A DNA stretch of 64,000 nt, from NCBI RefSeq assembly GCF_032595355.1, contig NZ_JASMWN010000022.1, positions 1 through 64,000 of the forward strand. Reading direction: 5' to 3'. This stretch comes from Sedimentitalea todarodis (GTDB taxonomy: Bacteria; Pseudomonadota; Alphaproteobacteria; Rhodobacterales; Rhodobacteraceae). Both the position numbers and the translations under genes were made by a program. Below are positions 33,403-42,377 of this stretch, piece by piece. Numbering within the stretch: position 1 is the stretch's first letter; each line of letters opens with the position of its first letter. The notes under the pieces were generated by a model. It worked only from the letters and a program-made list of their open reading frames with translations, had not been told where the DNA came from and ran no database searches.

Positions 33403-34803
33403 ATGGCGACCCAAAAACTCTACGCCGGGGCCAAGCTGCGCGAAATGCGCACCCGTCTTGGCCTGACGCAAAAGGACTTTGCCGCAAAGCTCGGCGTCTC
33501 GCTGCCGTACCTGAACCAGATGGAAAACAACAACCGGCCGGTCAGCACCACCGTCGTTCTCGCGCTCGCGCAGGAATTCGGAATGGATGTGACCGAATTG
33601 TCCACCGGTGACAGCGAACGGCTGGTCAGCGACATGCGCGAAGCGCTCGCAGACCCGGTGTTCGCCGACGCAATGCCGCCGATGGCGGACCTGCGGCTGG
33701 CGGCCTCCAACGCCCCTGCCCTTGCCCGTGCGTTCATCGATCTTCACCGCAGCTATCGGCAGACACACGAACGCCTCGCCTCGCTTGACGAGGCCCTTGG
33801 CCGCCAGGACGCGCTGACCCAGACCAGCCCCTGGGACGAGGTGCGCGACTTCTTTCACTACTGCGACAACTACATTGATGCCGTCGATCGGACCGCCGAG
33901 CACTTCGCCGGCACGGTGGCTGCACCACAAGATATCCGGTCGGCGGCCACCGCCCAGTTGACGGCCCGCGGCGTCGTTGTCGCCTTTGTCGACATGGAAC
34001 TGCTGCGCGAGTTCGACACCAACCGCAAGATCCTGCGCCTGTCGTCACGCGTGACACCGCAGACACAGGTGTTCCAGATGCTGCTGCAGCTTGCGTTGCT
34101 GACGCAGGACAAGCTCCTTGAGGCGACGCTGGACCTTGCGCGGTTTCACACCGACGCGGCCCGGTCCATCGCCAAGATCGGTCTGGCGAACTATTTTGCC
34201 GGTGCGGCATTGATGCCCTATCGCACGTTTCTGGCGGCGGCGCAGGACTGTCGTCACGATCTGGAGCGGCTCAGCCTGCAATTCGGCGCGTCCATAGAAC
34301 AGGTGGCGCACCGGCTATCAACCTTGCAGCGCCCCGGTACCAAAGGGCTGCCGTTCTTCTTCGTGCGTGTCGATCAGGCCGGCACGATCACCAAGCGTCA
34401 CAGCGCCACGCGGCTGCAATTTGCGCGTTTCGGCGGCGCGTGCCCCTTGTGGAACGTGCATCAGGCCTTTGAGACGCCCGGTCGGTTCCTGAGACAACTG
34501 GCCAAAACGCCCGACGGCGTCGGATACATCCTGCTCGCGCGGGACGTGTCGAAACCGGGCGGGTCCTTCGGCGCCCCGATCCGGCGGTACGCAATCGCAC
34601 TTGGATGCGAGGTCCGGCACGCCGGATCGCTGGTCTATGCGGACGGTCTGGATGTATCGGATTCCGGCAGCTTTGAGCCCATCGGCATCTCTTGCCGCAT
34701 CTGCGAGCGCAAGAATTGTCATCAGCGGTCCGTTCCGCCACTGGAACGGCAGCTGACAATCAACGAGAATGAACGGGGCGTCCTCCCCTATCAGGTCAGT
34801 TGA
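33403..34803 (+). CDS. pccR: short-chain fatty acyl-CoA regulator (ScfR family, PccR-type)
   Basis: 466 aa. N-terminal XRE helix-turn-helix: KLREMRTRLGLTQKDFAAKL and VSLPYLNQMENNNRPV. A middle ImmA/IrrE-like region follows, with no HExxH visible (the corresponding helix reads QLALLTQD), so no protease activity is expected. The C-terminal DUF2083 domain ends with the Cys/His cluster ISCRICERKNCHQRSVPP, typical of the ScfR family (RamB, MccR, PccR). PccR controls pccB in response to propionyl-CoA supply. Start at 33403; an upstream TTG at 33388 is in frame. Its own promoter has paired TTTGCAAA sites, indicating autoregulation. Confidence 0.9.
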   Translation: MATQKLYAGAKLREMRTRLGLTQKDFAAKLGVSLPYLNQMENNNRPVSTTVVLALAQEFGMDVTELSTGDSERLVSDMREALADPVFADAMPPMADLRLAASNAPALARAFIDLHRSYRQTHERLASLDEALGRQDALTQTSPWDEVRDFFHYCDNYIDAVDRTAEHFAGTVAAPQDIRSAATAQLTARGVVVAFVDMELLREFDTNRKILRLSSRVTPQTQVFQMLLQLALLTQDKLLEATLDLARFHTDAARSIAKIGLANYFAGAALMPYRTFLAAAQDCRHDLERLSLQFGASIEQVAHRLSTLQRPGTKGLPFFFVRVDQAGTITKRHSATRLQFARFGGACPLWNVHQAFETPGRFLRQLAKTPDGVGYILLARDVSKPGGSFGAPIRRYAIALGCEVRHAGSLVYADGLDVSDSGSFEPIGISCRICERKNCHQRSVPPLERQLTINENERGVLPYQVS

Positions 34804-34819
34804 CGCCCCAACATCACCG

Positions 34820-35056
34820 TCAGGCTGACAGCAACCCCCAAATCTGATCCTTGAGCAACGCGCGCTGCTTGCGCAGCTCGACCTCGGCCAGTTCTTCGAT
34901 CGGCTCGACATTGGTTTCCGCGCGGTGAACGGCGCGGTTCACCTCGTGATATTCATCCGCCAGCCGGGAAAAATGTGCATCTGACTGCTTCAGCTCCTGC
35001 ATCCGGTCGACCTTGTCCGGGAATTCTTCGTGCAGTTCGTGTGGGGTATGAGACAT
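34820..35056 (-). CDS. DUF465 (YdcH-like) small coiled-coil protein
   Basis: 78 aa. MSHTPHELHEEFPDKVDRMQ followed by LKQSDAHFSRLADEYHEVNR is the DUF465 signature, and the rest forms a charged coiled coil ending LRKQRALLKDQIWGLL. Such proteins are small cytoplasmic homodimers of unknown function. The start at 35056 (GGAACAGAAGGAAACGGAG upstream) is far better than the longer frame to 35407, which has no homology-like content. Convergent with pccR, 16 bp apart. Confidence 0.85.
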   Translation of the reverse strand: MSHTPHELHEEFPDKVDRMQELKQSDAHFSRLADEYHEVNRAVHRAETNVEPIEELAEVELRKQRALLKDQIWGLLSA

Positions 35057-35162
35057 GTACTCGCTCCGTTTCCTTCTGTTCCACCACAGGCTATCGCGGG
35101 TTGATGCGGGGCCACTTTGATGCGGATCAAGCGTCACGGCAATTGTGCGATATCGTCCAAAA

Positions 35163-35816
35163 TTATCGGCGTGCGCGCCGCCATCCCGCCTGTTTCGCTT
35201 CGGCTTCCGCACAGAACCAGCGCTCGCCCTTGGCGGTGTTGATCCGTGTTTTATCGTAGTGCTCCTGCCCCGGCATGTGATAAATTCGCGTGCCCTTGGA
35301 CGATATGTTGCCCTTGATCGGACAATCCTGTCGCGACGGCTGCGCAACACTGCGCTTGGCGGCGCGAAACTGCGCCGGTCTCTGGACCTGATTGGCATGC
35401 AGGCCACGCCCGTTCACCGCCGCAGCCTTTTCATCCAGATCGTAGTCCATGGAGTATTTTCGATAGGCAAAGGCCAGCCCTTCGGACACCATCATCCGCC
35501 CCGCATCCCGGGAACCGACATGGCAACGCGCCACGATTCGGCCATAGCGATCCGTGTCCATGGCTGTGCAGCGCGCAACCTTGCCCGCGAACCGTGCCGC
35601 GATCTGTTGCGAGACCCACTGACCACAGGGCCAGGCATCGCCGTTCGGGCGCTTGCAGGTCTGATCCGCCTCGGGGGCATCAATACCAAAGAGCCGCACC
35701 CGGTCGCCGCCGACGTCCCAGGTATCGCCGTCAATCACGCGAATGCGCCCATTGGGGTCCGCCCCCACGAGTTGGGGGAGCAAACACAGAACAAACATGG
35801 CACAAATTCTTAACAT
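35163..35816 (-). CDS. secreted thermonuclease-family (SNase-like) nuclease
   Basis: 217 aa with signal peptide MLRICAMFVLCLLPQLVGA. The SNase/OB fold follows: GRIRVIDGDTWDVGGDRVRL with the metal-binding Asp, FGIDAPEADQTC, then TDRYGRIVARC with the catalytic arginine. The C-terminal GNISSKGTRIYHMPGQEHYD and ERWFCAEAEAKQAGWRRA segment is a common extra module in alphaproteobacterial members. It would cut nucleic acids in the periplasm or outside the cell. Start at 35816; the frame is open to 35924 without signal-like sequence. Confidence 0.88.
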   Translation of the reverse strand: MLRICAMFVLCLLPQLVGADPNGRIRVIDGDTWDVGGDRVRLFGIDAPEADQTCKRPNGDAWPCGQWVSQQIAARFAGKVARCTAMDTDRYGRIVARCHVGSRDAGRMMVSEGLAFAYRKYSMDYDLDEKAAAVNGRGLHANQVQRPAQFRAAKRSVAQPSRQDCPIKGNISSKGTRIYHMPGQEHYDKTRINTAKGERWFCAEAEAKQAGWRRARR

Positions 35817-35877
35817 CCGGTTTTCATAGGGGCGCGCGCGCGCCGCTACAATCCGGAAATCGACCGTTTCGACCCAG

Positions 35878-37539
35878 TCAGCGTTGCGCGACCTCCCAGG
35901 TGGGATTCTGCCAGGGCTCGTCATTGGACGGGGCCAGCGGCGGCTGGCCCAAGAGGTGATCGGACATCTTTTCGCCCACCATGATCGAGGGCGCGTTCAG
36001 ATTGCCATTGGTGATGCGCGGAAAGATACTGCTGTCGGCGACGCGCAGCCCGTCAACCCCGATCACCTGCCCGGTTGGGTCCACAACCGCGTTCGGGTCA
36101 TCGGCACGGCCCATGCGGCAGGTTCCGCACGGATGATAGGCGCTTTCGGCATGTTCGGCGATGGCCGCGTCAAGTTCTTCGTCGCTCTTTAGATGTTCAC
36201 CCGGCTGGATTTCATGGCGGACAAACTCCGAAAAGGCCGGCTGGGCAAAGATCTCGCGGGTCAGGCGGATGCAGGTCCGGAACTCCCCCCAATCCTGATC
36301 GGTGGACATGTAGTTGAACCGGATCACCGGTGCATCGGCGGGATCGTCGCTGCGCAGGGTCACCGCGCCCCGGCTGGTCGAGCGCATCGGGCCGACATGG
36401 GCCTGAAAGCCATGCCCTTCTGCCGCCGCCTTGCCATCATAGCGCACGGCCATCGGCAGGAAGTGATACTGGATATCCGGATAGGGGACCCCTGCCCGGC
36501 TTCGAATGAAGGCCGCGCTCTCGAACTGGTTCGACGCGCCCAGCCCGGTCTTGGAAAACAGCCATTGCGCACCGATCATCGCCTTGCTGACAAGGTTCCA
36601 GTGCTTGAAGAGCGTGATCGGCTGGCTGGCGGCCATCTGGATATACATCTCCAGATGGTCCTGAAGGTTCCCACCGACACCGGGCCGGTCGACAATGGGC
36701 GTGATCCCGTGTTCAGCCAGATGGTCGGCAGGGCCGATGCCGGACAGCATCAACAGCTTTGGCGAGTTGATCGCCGAGGCCGCCAGAACCACGTCCCGCC
36801 GCGCCCGGATCAACTCTTTTTGGCCACCCCGGTCGACTTCGACACCTCTGGCGCGGCCATCTTCGATCACCACCTTGCAGGCCAGGGCCCGCACCAGCGT
36901 GCAGTTGTCCCGCCTCAAGGCCGGGCGCAGATAGGCATTGGCCGCAGACCAGCGTCGACCGTTCCAGACGGTCTGCTCCATCGGGCCGAACCCCTCCTGC
37001 TTGCGCCCGTTATAGTCATCGGTCAGCTGATACCCGGCTTGTTCGCCGGCCGTCACGAACGCAGCATGCAACGGGTTGTCGCGCGGCCCCCGAGTGACAT
37101 GCAGCGGGCCATCTGTGCCACGCCACGCAGGGTCGCCGCCGTGGCCGCCATCGTGCCAGGATTCCATGCGTTTGAAATAGGGCAACACATCGGCAAAGCT
37201 CCAGCCATCGGCGCCCGCCTCGGACCAGTGATCGAAGTCCATCGCATGGCCACGCACATAGACCATGCCGTTGATGCTGGACGAGCCGCCGATCACCTTG
37301 CCACGCGGACAGGCCAGGCGCCGGTTGTTCAGATGCGGCTCCGGTTCGGATTGATACCCCCAATCATAGCGCGACATGTTCATGGGATAGCTGAGCGCAG
37401 CGGGCATCTGGATGAACGGGCCGGCATCCGTGCCGCCGAATTCGATCACGATGACCGATGCCCCGGACTCGGAGAGCCGATAGGCCATGGCGCATCCTGC
37501 GCTCCCGGCTCCGACGATGACGAAATCCGCCTCCATCAT
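35878..37539 (-). CDS. betA: choline dehydrogenase
   Basis: 553 aa GMC oxidoreductase. N-terminal FAD motif DFVIVGAGSAGCAMAYRLSE, GMC signature PRGKVIGGSSSINGMVYVRG, second signature VVLAASAINSPKLLMLSGIG, and active-site AYHPCGTCRMG near residue 465. It oxidises choline to betaine aldehyde at the inner membrane. It is the last gene of the betI-betC-GST-betA operon, with its start overlapping the GST stop by 4 bp. The betaine-aldehyde dehydrogenase gene betB is missing from the operon and from the window. Confidence 0.95.
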   Translation of the reverse strand: MMEADFVIVGAGSAGCAMAYRLSESGASVIVIEFGGTDAGPFIQMPAALSYPMNMSRYDWGYQSEPEPHLNNRRLACPRGKVIGGSSSINGMVYVRGHAMDFDHWSEAGADGWSFADVLPYFKRMESWHDGGHGGDPAWRGTDGPLHVTRGPRDNPLHAAFVTAGEQAGYQLTDDYNGRKQEGFGPMEQTVWNGRRWSAANAYLRPALRRDNCTLVRALACKVVIEDGRARGVEVDRGGQKELIRARRDVVLAASAINSPKLLMLSGIGPADHLAEHGITPIVDRPGVGGNLQDHLEMYIQMAASQPITLFKHWNLVSKAMIGAQWLFSKTGLGASNQFESAAFIRSRAGVPYPDIQYHFLPMAVRYDGKAAAEGHGFQAHVGPMRSTSRGAVTLRSDDPADAPVIRFNYMSTDQDWGEFRTCIRLTREIFAQPAFSEFVRHEIQPGEHLKSDEELDAAIAEHAESAYHPCGTCRMGRADDPNAVVDPTGQVIGVDGLRVADSSIFPRITNGNLNAPSIMVGEKMSDHLLGQPPLAPSNDEPWQNPTWEVAQR

Positions 37540-38183
37540 GCCTCCGGATCCCGCAGGACCGAATAGTCGACCATGACATGCTCGCGGTAGGTTTCCAGTC
37601 GGGTCAGTCGATCATAATAGTCCTCGACACGCGGGTTCGCATCACGCGTGACATCAATGGTGAACCAGCGAAACAGCAGGTGGCCGATGGTGATATCCGC
37701 AGCACTCAGTGTGTCGCCACAGACATAACGCTTGCCTGCCAGCTGCGGTGCGAGCCGGGCAAGCAGACCATTGAACCGGGTCACTGCCGCCGTCAACGCT
37801 GCTTCGTCCCGCCTGGCTGCGGCGGTGCGGACGCGGGACCAGAAGATGGGCACGGTAAAGGATTGCGCCAATTCGTTCTTGCCCCACTCTGCCCACATGT
37901 CGACGCGGGCGCGGGCCGCGGGGTCGACGGGCCAGAATGCGCCGCCATCGCCATAGCGCGCGGCCAGATATCGCAGGATTGCACAGCTTTCCCAGATCAC
38001 CAGATCGTCGTCGCGCAGTGTCGGCACCAGCCGGTGCGGGTTCATCTCGCCAAATTCAGGAGTATCCAGCCCTCCGTGGGCGTGACCGTAGTCAAGCCGT
38101 TTATGAGCGAGCCCAAGTTCCGCGAGCACCCACATGACAATCTGCACATTGGACGACGTGGCGCGACCATAGACCGTCAGCAT
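37536..38183 (-). CDS. glutathione S-transferase family protein
   Basis: 215 aa. The N-terminal thioredoxin-like domain begins MLTVYGRATSSNVQIVMWVL, with Ser at the position that activates glutathione and PTLRDDDLVIWESCAILRYL forming the glutathione site (E-S). The C-terminal helical domain includes GDTLSAADITIGHLLFRW. It is translationally coupled to betC (4-bp gap) and betA (4-bp overlap), so it is a true operon member. Its role in choline catabolism is unclear: detoxification of the reactive betaine aldehyde is a guess. Confidence 0.85.
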   Translation of the reverse strand: MLTVYGRATSSNVQIVMWVLAELGLAHKRLDYGHAHGGLDTPEFGEMNPHRLVPTLRDDDLVIWESCAILRYLAARYGDGGAFWPVDPAARARVDMWAEWGKNELAQSFTVPIFWSRVRTAAARRDEAALTAAVTRFNGLLARLAPQLAGKRYVCGDTLSAADITIGHLLFRWFTIDVTRDANPRVEDYYDRLTRLETYREHVMVDYSVLRDPEA

Positions 38184-38187
38184 TGCC

Positions 38188-39696
38188 TCATTCCCCCCTC
38201 GGAAACCGCTGGCTTTCCTCCAGAGTGTTCAGGTCCATGTGATTGCGCATGTAGCGCTCGGACGCCTTTTGCAGCGGCTGGTAATCCCAGGGATAATACC
38301 CCCCCTGCCGCAACGCCTCGTACACCACCCATCGCCGCGCCTGGCTGGCGCGTACGGCGGCATCATAGGCGTCGAGATCCCACCGGGCGCGCGACTTGGC
38401 CCGCAGGCTGGCCAGCGTGCCCTGATGCGCCGGGTCATCGGCCAGGTTGATCAACTCCTGCGGGTCGGACGCAAGATCGAAGAGCTGATCCGGGTCCAGT
38501 GCGCACCGGTTGTACTTCCACTTGCCATAGCGCAGGGACACCAGCGGCGCATCGCTGGCCTCGGCGGCGTATTCGATGGCGACCGGGCTGCTGCGCTCTG
38601 CCCCGCTAGTCAGCGGCGTCAGGTCCTCTCCGTCGGTCCAGGGCGCAATTTCAGCCATGTCTATGCCCGCCAGTGCGCCCAGCGTCGGAGTGACGTCGAG
38701 CGTGGACACCGGGGCGTCGATCCGCCCGGCAGGCAATCCGGCTGCCGAGATCATCAACGGAACGCGCGACGAGCCTTCAAAGAACGACATCTTGAACCAC
38801 AGCCCGCGTTCGCCCAGCATGTCACCGTGGTCAGAGACAAAGATCACGATCGCCTCTTGCCGGGTATCCTCCAGCACCTGCAGGATCTCGCCAATCTTGT
38901 CGTCCAGATAGGAAATGTTGGCGAAATAGGCACGGCGTGCGCGCTTGATGTGATCGTCGGTGATGTCAAAGCTGCGCCAATCGTTGGCGTCAAAGATCCG
39001 CCTGGAATGGTCGTCGTGGTCTTCATAGTCCAGCGCCGGGATCTCGGGCAGCAGATGTTCGCAATCCTCGTAAAGATCCCAGTATTTCCGCCGCGCAACG
39101 TAGGGATCATGCGGATGCGTGAAGCTGACGGTCAGCGCCCAGGGGCGTTCATCCTTGCCCCGCGCGAGATCATACAGCTTGGCGCGTGCATGGTGTGCCA
39201 CCTCGTCATCATATTCCATCTGGTTGCTGATCTCGGCAACGCCGGCGCCCGTGACCGACCCCATGTTGTGATACCACCAGTCGATGCGCCCTCCCGGCTT
39301 GCGATAATCCGGTGTCCATCCGAAATCCGCCGGGTAGATATCCGTGGTCAACCGCTCCTCGAACCCGTGCAGTTGATCAGGGCCGACAAAATGCATCTTG
39401 CCCGAAAGGCAGGTGTAATATCGCGCGCGGCGCAAATGGTGCGCATAGGTCGGGATGTCGCTGCGAAACTCGGCGGCATTGTCATAGACACCTGTCCGCT
39501 GCGGCAATTGCCCCGACATGAAACTCGCCCGCCCCGGCGCACAGAGCGGGCTGGCGGTATAGGCATTCGCAAAGCGCGCGGAACGTTCGGCCAGACGTTT
39601 GAGATTGGGGGTATGCAACCAGTCTGCCGGCCCGTCGGGAAACAAGGTTCCGTTCAGCTGATCAACCATGAGGATCAGAATGTTTGGCTGGGTCAT
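38188..39696 (-). CDS. betC: choline-sulfatase
   Basis: 502 aa type I sulfatase. The signature SPLCAPGRASFMSGQ (near residue 51) carries the C-x-P-x-R cysteine that is converted to formylglycine. NILILMVDQLNG holds metal-binding Asp, VSDHGDMLGERGLWFK holds the second metal site, and a choline-sulfatase-type C-terminal domain ends QPLQKASERYMRNHMDLNTL. It hydrolyses choline-O-sulfate to choline and sulfate. It overlaps betI by 4 bp and precedes the GST and betA genes. The order betI-C-(GST)-A is a variant of the rhizobial betICBA operon. Confidence 0.94.
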   Translation of the reverse strand: MTQPNILILMVDQLNGTLFPDGPADWLHTPNLKRLAERSARFANAYTASPLCAPGRASFMSGQLPQRTGVYDNAAEFRSDIPTYAHHLRRARYYTCLSGKMHFVGPDQLHGFEERLTTDIYPADFGWTPDYRKPGGRIDWWYHNMGSVTGAGVAEISNQMEYDDEVAHHARAKLYDLARGKDERPWALTVSFTHPHDPYVARRKYWDLYEDCEHLLPEIPALDYEDHDDHSRRIFDANDWRSFDITDDHIKRARRAYFANISYLDDKIGEILQVLEDTRQEAIVIFVSDHGDMLGERGLWFKMSFFEGSSRVPLMISAAGLPAGRIDAPVSTLDVTPTLGALAGIDMAEIAPWTDGEDLTPLTSGAERSSPVAIEYAAEASDAPLVSLRYGKWKYNRCALDPDQLFDLASDPQELINLADDPAHQGTLASLRAKSRARWDLDAYDAAVRASQARRWVVYEALRQGGYYPWDYQPLQKASERYMRNHMDLNTLEESQRFPRGE

Positions 39697-40265
39697 AGAC
39701 GGGGTTCCTTTAGACTCTCCAGCACCGAAAGCGCGTGGGCAGTCGCCATCTCCGGCGTGTCCGGGTCATTCAGGGCGGCGCGGATATAGAGACCGTCGAT
39801 CAATGCGGTCAGCGTCTTTGCCGCAAATTTCGGGTTCCTGCTCAGCGGCCTCATTGCGTGAGTGAGATTTGAGCGCATGCGACCCTGGTAGATCCGCCAG
39901 AGGCGCAATGCCTGCACATTGGTTTGCGCCAGCACATAGAACGTCATCCAGGCGCTGATCGTCTGCGGTGTGAAACAGGAGGGGGCGAAACAGGCTCTGA
40001 TCACGGCCTCGGCGCGGCCATCCGGCCGTGTGCAACCAAGCTCGTTACGCACTTCTGCGCCAAAGTCAGCGAGTATGCGGCGCATCGCGGCGAGATAGAT
40101 TTGATCCTTGCCGCCAAAGTAATGATGCGCCAACGCGCTGGACATACCCGCGCGCCGTGCGATCTGGCTCACGGTCACGTCGAGCGACCCGGCCAAACCG
40201 ATCTCGGCGATAGTGGCCTTGACCAGAGCTTCGCGGCGGATTGGCTCCATTCCGATTTTGGGCAT
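39693..40265 (-). CDS. betI: TetR-family repressor of the choline operon
   Basis: 190 aa. N-terminal HTH: ATIAEIGLAGSLDVTVSQIA and GMSSALAHHYFGGKDQIYLA, the latter being the BetI-type recognition helix. The C-terminal domain (SAWMTFYVLAQTNVQALRLW) binds choline in BetI. It is first in the bet operon and preceded by an A/T-rich palindrome resembling the E. coli BetI operator, so it should repress its own operon until choline is present. Confidence 0.92.
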   Translation of the reverse strand: MPKIGMEPIRREALVKATIAEIGLAGSLDVTVSQIARRAGMSSALAHHYFGGKDQIYLAAMRRILADFGAEVRNELGCTRPDGRAEAVIRACFAPSCFTPQTISAWMTFYVLAQTNVQALRLWRIYQGRMRSNLTHAMRPLSRNPKFAAKTLTALIDGLYIRAALNDPDTPEMATAHALSVLESLKEPRL

Positions 40266-40274
40266 GGTTCTGCT

Positions 40275-40330
40275 CCGAACTGGTGTTCGGATGACGCTAG
40301 AAACAGTTTATTGACTCGTCAATCAATAAA
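40275..40330 (-). promoter_or_regulatory. betI operator region: ATTGAC-TC-GTCAAT dyad and CCGAAC-TGGT-GTTCGG hairpin
   Basis: At 40310-40323 is ATTGAC-TC-GTCAAT, a perfect 6-bp dyad flanked by T/A-rich arms (TTTATTG on the left, CAATAAA on the right), very like the BetI operator core ATTGAnnnTCAAT. At 40275-40290, ten bases before the betI start, CCGAAC-TGGT-GTTCGG is a second perfect dyad that would form a stem-loop next to the start codon. The first is a likely BetI site. The role of the second is unknown. Confidence 0.6.
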
Positions 40331-40343
40331 AGCCGAACGGCCC

Positions 40344-41318
40344 TTACTCCGGCCGGTGGTATTCAAGCAGATTGCCTCGCGGCAAGTAGAACAAGGACAG
40401 ATCGGTTTTTTCGAGCGACTCGATCGCGTAGCAGTATACATCGCCGTGAGCACTGTCTGTGGCCTGCAGGTAAGGACCGGCGCCGGCTTCCTCGCTACAG
40501 CTGTCCTGGATCGACAGGTAGTCGGTCCCGGTGTCTGCCCCTTCATAGTGCCCCGTTCTTTCAGACCCCACGATCGTCAGTCGTTCGTTTGGATCATCCG
40601 ATGACACCCATTCCCCCTGCAAGAGCAGGAGCATATTGTCGCTTGGCGTTTCAGGGCGGGTTTGCGCACTGCTCAGCCTCACGGTTGCAATCAGGTCGTC
40701 CTCTGCAACGATGTGTCCCCTGACGGCCAGGGGCGCAGTCGGTGCAAGGTCACCCAGAAAGCTGAGAACCGATGCCGGCGTGTCTTCTCCGACCTCATAT
40801 CTGATACCGCCGGCATGGAATGCGCAAGTGAGGGCTTCGCCGTCTTCGGTGGGCTGACAGGACTGAAACACCGCGTCATTGCGAATGAGCTCCGCCTCGG
40901 CTTCGGATTCGCTCAGCCGGGACAATTGGACGCTGACATGTGTTTCGCCCTCTTCAATCGGGATCGCATGGAAGAGCGCGATTTGATGCCCCATGGCGAT
41001 ACAGTCATTGCTGTTCACGATCGTGAACCGCGAATCGCTTGTACAGAACTCTGCCCCCGTGCGCGCAGGCAAGGGGTCGGGTGACTTGGCGTGCAGGTAG
41101 ATCGGCCCGCCCGCGAGATCCCGTGCGAGCGGCGTTTGGCAGGTATCCGGCTCAATCGTCCACCACCCTTCTGACACGCTGTCATCGCCGCGCTGGTATC
41201 CGATCGCGACCGCCTGAAGCACGCCGGTATCATTGCACACCTCCAGCCCTGCGAATGCAGCCGTCGGTCCCCCGAGCGCCATCGCCAGGAACAATGATGT
41301 GGGTGTCGATCTGATCAT
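40344..41318 (-). CDS. secreted DUF1036 domain protein
   Basis: 324 aa. Signal peptide MIRSTPTSLFLAMALGGPTAAFA, then a DUF1036 domain: GLEVCNDTGVLQAVAIGYQR and SEGWWTIEPDTCQTPL, with conserved cysteines and a small beta-sheet. The following 200 residues are a C-terminal extension with LLLLQGEWVSSDDPNERLTI and a lipocalin-like HRLTI pattern, perhaps a second beta-barrel domain. GAACGATC precedes the ATG. Likely periplasmic or exported; function unknown. Confidence 0.82.
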   Translation of the reverse strand: MIRSTPTSLFLAMALGGPTAAFAGLEVCNDTGVLQAVAIGYQRGDDSVSEGWWTIEPDTCQTPLARDLAGGPIYLHAKSPDPLPARTGAEFCTSDSRFTIVNSNDCIAMGHQIALFHAIPIEEGETHVSVQLSRLSESEAEAELIRNDAVFQSCQPTEDGEALTCAFHAGGIRYEVGEDTPASVLSFLGDLAPTAPLAVRGHIVAEDDLIATVRLSSAQTRPETPSDNMLLLLQGEWVSSDDPNERLTIVGSERTGHYEGADTGTDYLSIQDSCSEEAGAGPYLQATDSAHGDVYCYAIESLEKTDLSLFYLPRGNLLEYHRPE

Positions 41319-41431
41319 GATCGTTCTCCTTGCACTGGAACCAAGGGTATTTCGGAGTTGGCAGGACAGATCAACTCTTGATCACCTGCTTTGCACAAAC
41401 ATTCCCGTTAGCCGCACGCCGACAAACGGCT

Positions 41432-42337
41432 TCAAACCTTGGTGGCGGGCGTCGCCGGCGTGATCTGGCGACGGTTCAGCATGGTTTCGCGCCAGGTGAT
41501 GAAAGTGACAGAGGCCAGAACAATCGCTCCACCCAGCACAACCCAGAAATCGACCGGTTCACCGAACGCAAGCGCGCCGAGAGCTGTCGCCCAGACCAGT
41601 TGAAGAAAAGTCACCGGTTGCGTCACGGCAACCGGCGCCGCCGCGAACGCCAGCGTCATCGTATAATGGCCCGCCGTGGCAAAACAGGCGACCCCGAACA
41701 GGATACCGATTTCGGCCCAGGTCGGTGTTACCCACACCGCATAGGCAAACGGGGCGAGCGCCATCGTCACGACGATCGACAGCATCCCGACAACAACGGC
41801 GGCGGGAACTTTGGCCACTGTAACCTTGGCGAGCAGGTAGGAGCCACCGAACAGCACCGCCGCCAGCAGCATCGCCATATGACCGGATTCGACTTCCCGA
41901 AAGCCGGGGCGCAGGATGATGATCGCACCGATCAGGGCGGTGATCACGGCCGCAATGCGGCGCATGGCAAGCGTTTCACCCAGGAACAATGCCGCCCCAA
42001 GCGTCACATAGACCGGCGCCAGATAGTTGATCGCCGTCACCTCGGCCAGCGGGATTCGCGTCATGGCATAGAACCACAACATCACACCAACCGCGTGCAA
42101 CGCCCCGCGCGCACCGAACTGCAGGACCAGCTTGCCGTTCAGCCGCGTGCTCAACAGGGCGGGCAGCATCGGAATCAGGAATACCAGCCCCAGGAAATAG
42201 CGCAGGAACGCCTGTTCCTCTGGTGGAATTCGGGGACCGAGATACTTGACGATGGCCGTAACGGCGACGAAACACAGCCCCGTCACCAGCATCCACAAGA
42301 TACCAACCAGAGGGCGCGTTGTCTGTCCGTTGTCCAT
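41432..42337 (-). CDS. DMT superfamily transporter (EamA domain)
   Basis: 301 aa with ten predicted membrane helices and two EamA repeats. The first repeat opens GILWMLVTGLCFVAVTAIVKYLG and the second around LAAVLFGGSYLLAKV. It ends with the basic tail RRQITPATPATKV. Members export or import small metabolites, amino acids or nucleotide sugars. It sits on its own between the DUF1036 gene and argO. Substrate not inferable. Confidence 0.85.
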   Translation of the reverse strand: MDNGQTTRPLVGILWMLVTGLCFVAVTAIVKYLGPRIPPEEQAFLRYFLGLVFLIPMLPALLSTRLNGKLVLQFGARGALHAVGVMLWFYAMTRIPLAEVTAINYLAPVYVTLGAALFLGETLAMRRIAAVITALIGAIIILRPGFREVESGHMAMLLAAVLFGGSYLLAKVTVAKVPAAVVVGMLSIVVTMALAPFAYAVWVTPTWAEIGILFGVACFATAGHYTMTLAFAAAPVAVTQPVTFLQLVWATALGALAFGEPVDFWVVLGGAIVLASVTFITWRETMLNRRQITPATPATKV

Positions 42338-42377
42338 ACCTGACGTTCAACACCCGATCCGCCTCAGGCACAACCCT

